Positions 61,773-64,000 of a stretch of 64,000 nucleotides of DNA are shown piece after piece. The translations under genes and the position numbers were made by a program. The notes beneath the pieces are model-generated. The model did no database searches. It was not told the DNA's origin and saw only the letters and a program-made list of their open reading frames with translations. Source of the stretch: Clostridium aciditolerans (GTDB lineage Bacteria > Bacillota > Clostridia > Clostridiales > Clostridiaceae). Position 1 is the first letter of the stretch. Every line of letters starts with the position of its first letter. The stretch spans positions 1-64,000 of the forward strand of contig NZ_JAEEGB010000005.1 of assembly GCF_016316925.1 (NCBI RefSeq). Direction: 5' to 3'.

Positions 61773-63026
61773 TTATTTAAAACTATATATACTTCCATTT
61801 CCCTCTTTAAACATTTTATACGCTTCTAAGGCTTCCATAGCTTGTTCCGTTGCCATTGCATTATATCTAGTTCCTTTTATATGACTAAACCCTCCATCTT
61901 CTGCTCTATATTCAAGTAGTGCATCCAAAGGGTTTTTCCCATTTTTTATAAATCTATTATCACTTGTAGGGTCTATTCCATTACCACATAAAGCTATTAT
62001 AACCTGGCATATACTCTCGCTATTTTCTGTTCCCCAGGAAGCGAAGCCTCCATTTTCTTTTTGCAGAGAAGAAAGCTTGTTTATTGCCTCGTCTACAGCA
62101 GCCTTTACTTCAGCTTTATCTTTGTATGGAGCTAAAGCTGTAAGAGCCATACCAGTCATATCTGGGTCAGCCTTATCTCCAGCATAATCCCATCCCTTGT
62201 CAACAGTTCTATTGTCCAATATAGCCTGTATTAACTTATCTCTTGTCCATAAAGCATTACTAGGCACATCAAATTTTCCAGCATCTAGTGCTATAAGACC
62301 AAATATATAGGCATTAATACCTTGCTCATCCATATCCTTGTTATTATATATTTTTTCTACAAGATTATAACCTTTAAAGTTTGTAGGATCTTTTCCTACA
62401 GCCAATAACCCTAGAACTGTTCTCTCATAATCTGTAGCCTGTCCCATGACTCCTTTTGTGGTATCTAGCTTATTTTCTAAAGAATTTAAATAGATTGAAG
62501 GAATTTCATCTCCATATCTAGCTATTCCTATTACTTGCCAATCACTCAATCCTTCTTTTTCTAACCTTTCAGGTTGTAATATTTTACTTGTACTTAATTT
62601 TATTGTACTATCTACACTTTCTTTATATTTATCACTACTTGAAGTTTTGCTGTCCTCTTTTGTTACTTTAAAAATACATTTTACATTTTCTTTTAAGTAT
62701 TTATTATTCTTTGAATGAACTTTATCTCCTATATTTAATGTATATGTTTCCCCTTCTTTATACTCTTCCTTTGGAGCATCTACTACTATTGTTTTACTGT
62801 CACCTATTCTTATATTAGTTACTATAGAGTTTCCATTACTATCTTTCACCGTTATGTTGTTCTTAACAGCATCATTTAACTCTATTTCCTGACTAAATTT
62901 TATATTCCATGCTTTATTAACATCTTTTGTTTCCTTGTTTATTTCTGATGCCTTAACGGGCAACTGGTAAAATATCGCAGTCATTGTTAACACTAATATA
63001 ATATACTTATTTTTTCTTTTTAACAT
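61773..63026 (-). CDS. Secreted alpha/alpha-barrel protein with Ig-like domain (transcobalamin-alpha-like)
   Basis: 417-aa exported protein: signal peptide about 1-26, SbsA-type Ig-like domain at about 30-125, then an alpha/alpha-barrel of the prenyltransferase/terpenoid-cyclase type. Repeats include 'ADPDMTGMALTALAPYKDK', 'ENGGFASWGTENSESICQVI' and 'AEDGGFSHIKGTRYNAMATEQ'. The same fold is the corrinoid-binding alpha domain of transcobalamin. GGAG precedes the ATG. It lies 25 bp after an anchored DUF4430 gene, giving the second alpha plus beta pair. Confidence 0.83.
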   Translation of the reverse strand: MLKRKNKYIILVLTMTAIFYQLPVKASEINKETKDVNKAWNIKFSQEIELNDAVKNNITVKDSNGNSIVTNIRIGDSKTIVVDAPKEEYKEGETYTLNIGDKVHSKNNKYLKENVKCIFKVTKEDSKTSSSDKYKESVDSTIKLSTSKILQPERLEKEGLSDWQVIGIARYGDEIPSIYLNSLENKLDTTKGVMGQATDYERTVLGLLAVGKDPTNFKGYNLVEKIYNNKDMDEQGINAYIFGLIALDAGKFDVPSNALWTRDKLIQAILDNRTVDKGWDYAGDKADPDMTGMALTALAPYKDKAEVKAAVDEAINKLSSLQKENGGFASWGTENSESICQVIIALCGNGIDPTSDNRFIKNGKNPLDALLEYRAEDGGFSHIKGTRYNAMATEQAMEALEAYKMFKEGNGSIYSFK

Positions 63027-63051
63027 TTAAATTCACTCCATTCTTTATAAT

Positions 63052-63819
63052 CTATTTATCCCAATCATCAGAATATCCATCATGTATCCCATCTGCAAGG
63101 TATTTCCAAACTACTATGTCCCCTTTTTTGTATGTCCATTGTCCACTTCCTACATTAGGTTTATGAAATCTAGTATCACCTTTTTTCTTTACATAATAGC
63201 ACCAACCTGATAGTCTACCTGCCTTTTTTTCTTCAAGACCATCTATAGCTGCAAAATACAAAGTTGATGCTGATCCTGTAGTTCTATAGTTTATTTTAGC
63301 TTCATCTAAAAGTTTGCAGGTAATATACCCTACTGTTTCTCCTTCTATATCAACATGCTTTTGCAGAATTACCCTATTTCCGTTTACTGTATCTATGAAT
63401 ACAAAGGTAGCCTCTTCATCTGGTTTTGGGGTTGCTGTACTTTGTTTAGGCACTGTAGCTTCTGCTGTTACACTGCCCTTTGAGTCATTTGAAACAGCTT
63501 TATTTTCTTGCGGAACTGTAGATGTTTGGTTATTAGCGGTCTTTTCTCCACTCTTAGTTGAATCCTTTGCTTTATCAGCTGCTTTGCTGCTATCTGTGCT
63601 TTGAGGAGTATCACTTGGTTTAGCAGAATTTTCTCCTTCTTTCTTATTTTCTTCTGCTGCTTTTGGTGCTTTCTTAGTATCCTCATCTTTACTTTGAGAT
63701 GCTTGTTTATTTGTAACATTATTTGCATACATTCTCTGAGCCTTAATAGCTAAAAAAAACATAGCCGAACATACAACAAAAGCTATCAATGCTATTAAAT
63801 ATTTCTTTTTATTATTCAT
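63052..63819 (-). CDS. Membrane-anchored DUF4430 protein
   Basis: 255-aa protein: N-terminal anchor helix (7-27), long K/E/S/T/P-rich linker (about 35-130), then a C-terminal DUF4430 domain ('FVFIDTVNGNRVILQKHVDI', 'GETVGYITCKLLDEAKINY', 'RLSGWCYYVKKKGDTRF', 'YKKGDIVVWKYLADG'). It would hold a transcobalamin-beta-like domain near the membrane through the cell wall. It is between an ECF S-component gene and the alpha-barrel gene, consistent with passing corrinoid to the importer. Confidence 0.85.
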   Translation of the reverse strand: MNNKKKYLIALIAFVVCSAMFFLAIKAQRMYANNVTNKQASQSKDEDTKKAPKAAEENKKEGENSAKPSDTPQSTDSSKAADKAKDSTKSGEKTANNQTSTVPQENKAVSNDSKGSVTAEATVPKQSTATPKPDEEATFVFIDTVNGNRVILQKHVDIEGETVGYITCKLLDEAKINYRTTGSASTLYFAAIDGLEEKKAGRLSGWCYYVKKKGDTRFHKPNVGSGQWTYKKGDIVVWKYLADGIHDGYSDDWDK

Positions 63820-63846
63820 GACTTTCCCCCATTTTCTAATTTCTTT

Positions 63847-64000
63847 TTATTTTATATAACTTACAATAAGTCTTCTCTTATAACGCTGAAGTACTGGTAA
63901 AAAACTATCATAAAAAATTATAGAAAATATAAAAGAACCTCCACCATGTAAAATATCAAAGGTTAATCCAGCAAGGTATGCACCTATAATGCTTTGAGTA
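63847..64000 (-). CDS. ECF transporter S component, C-terminal part (truncated by window)
   Basis: The last 50 residues of a gene entering from beyond 64000: 'SIIGAYLAGLTFDILHGGGS', 'FIFSIIFYDSFLPVLQRY', then 'KRRLIVSYIK' and stop at 63847. A helix with 'D-I-L-H-G' followed by a last helix ending 'L-x-R-Y-K-R-R' is typical of ECF S components. Operon position before DUF4430 genes suggests a cobalamin/corrinoid-specific S subunit (CbrT-like role), but substrate is inference. Confidence 0.7.
   Translation of the reverse strand, partial: TQSIIGAYLAGLTFDILHGGGSFIFSIIFYDSFLPVLQRYKRRLIVSYIK

Noticed and set aside
63314-63604. 96-aa plus-strand frame
   Set aside because: Antisense to the low-complexity linker of the anchored DUF4430 protein.
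1-64000. CRISPR arrays, tRNA/rRNA genes, prophage or intact insertion sequences
   Set aside because: I looked for regular direct repeats, cloverleaf-like sequences and transposase or phage motifs and saw none; only the dispersed hairpin repeats were found.

Overview
The window is a low-GC, AT-rich chromosomal stretch that looks like Clostridium sensu stricto. Supporting signs are strong Shine-Dalgarno sites, frequent TTG/GTG starts, a monofunctional Ni-CO dehydrogenase, cobalamin and yybP-ykoY riboswitches, and many clostridial or Firmicute families. No rRNA, tRNA, CRISPR array, phage or intact insertion sequence was seen.

Layout. 0.3-17.9 kb is mixed housekeeping and stress content: DUF2164, GNAT-YoaP, SHOCT, MarR next to mscL, an NhaC-type antiporter with a C_GCAxxG_C_C protein, a nitrilase-family hydrolase, a U32 tRNA hydroxylase-like protein, two MocR regulators, a frameshifted DsbA-like protein, a patatin, two LysR regulators, an OsmC-like protein and an L,D-transpeptidase. 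A 34-bp motif with fixed promoter spacing ties the second MocR regulator to its divergent LysR gene and to the NhaC operon.

18.0-25.3 kb holds the most distinctive unit: cooS facing a convergent four-gene operon that encodes NifD-like, NifK-like, NifH-like and NifB-like proteins. The pair of catalytic-subunit homologues keeps the P-cluster cysteines and the cofactor cysteine but lacks the cofactor histidine of true nitrogenase. A nearly identical 51-bp element (43/51) lies at the same distance from the -10 box upstream of both cooS and the nif-like operon, so the two are probably one regulon. This is a nitrogenase-like reductase of unknown substrate.

25.4-48.4 kb carries metal transport (a YtaF/MntP-like protein and an exchanger under a yybP-ykoY Mn2+ riboswitch), an M28 peptidase, and a CopZ-like iron-sulfur protein whose reading frame contains an in-frame UGA followed by a SECIS-like hairpin (candidate selenoprotein). 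It also has a PadR operon, a PQQ-type sugar dehydrogenase homologue, a MerR-methyltransferase fusion, decayed genes (GNAT, nitroreductase), two ECF-like sigma factors, an RsiV-ectodomain-like secreted protein and a MacB/FtsX-type ABC transporter. Four copies of a hairpin-rich intergenic repeat are scattered from 5.8 to 37.5 kb.

48.9-52.5 kb encodes a class Ia ribonucleotide reductase (nrdA, nrdB) behind two NrdR boxes.

52.6-64.0 kb is a cobalt/corrinoid acquisition locus on the minus strand. It has a riboswitch-controlled CbiQ-O-M-N cobalt transporter, a CbiR-like cobamide-remodelling enzyme with a cysteine-rich small protein, and two pairs of secreted proteins that together resemble the two domains of animal transcobalamin (DUF4430 beta domain and alpha/alpha barrel). 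A second cobalamin riboswitch sits between the pairs, and a 5'-truncated ECF S-component gene lies at the window edge.
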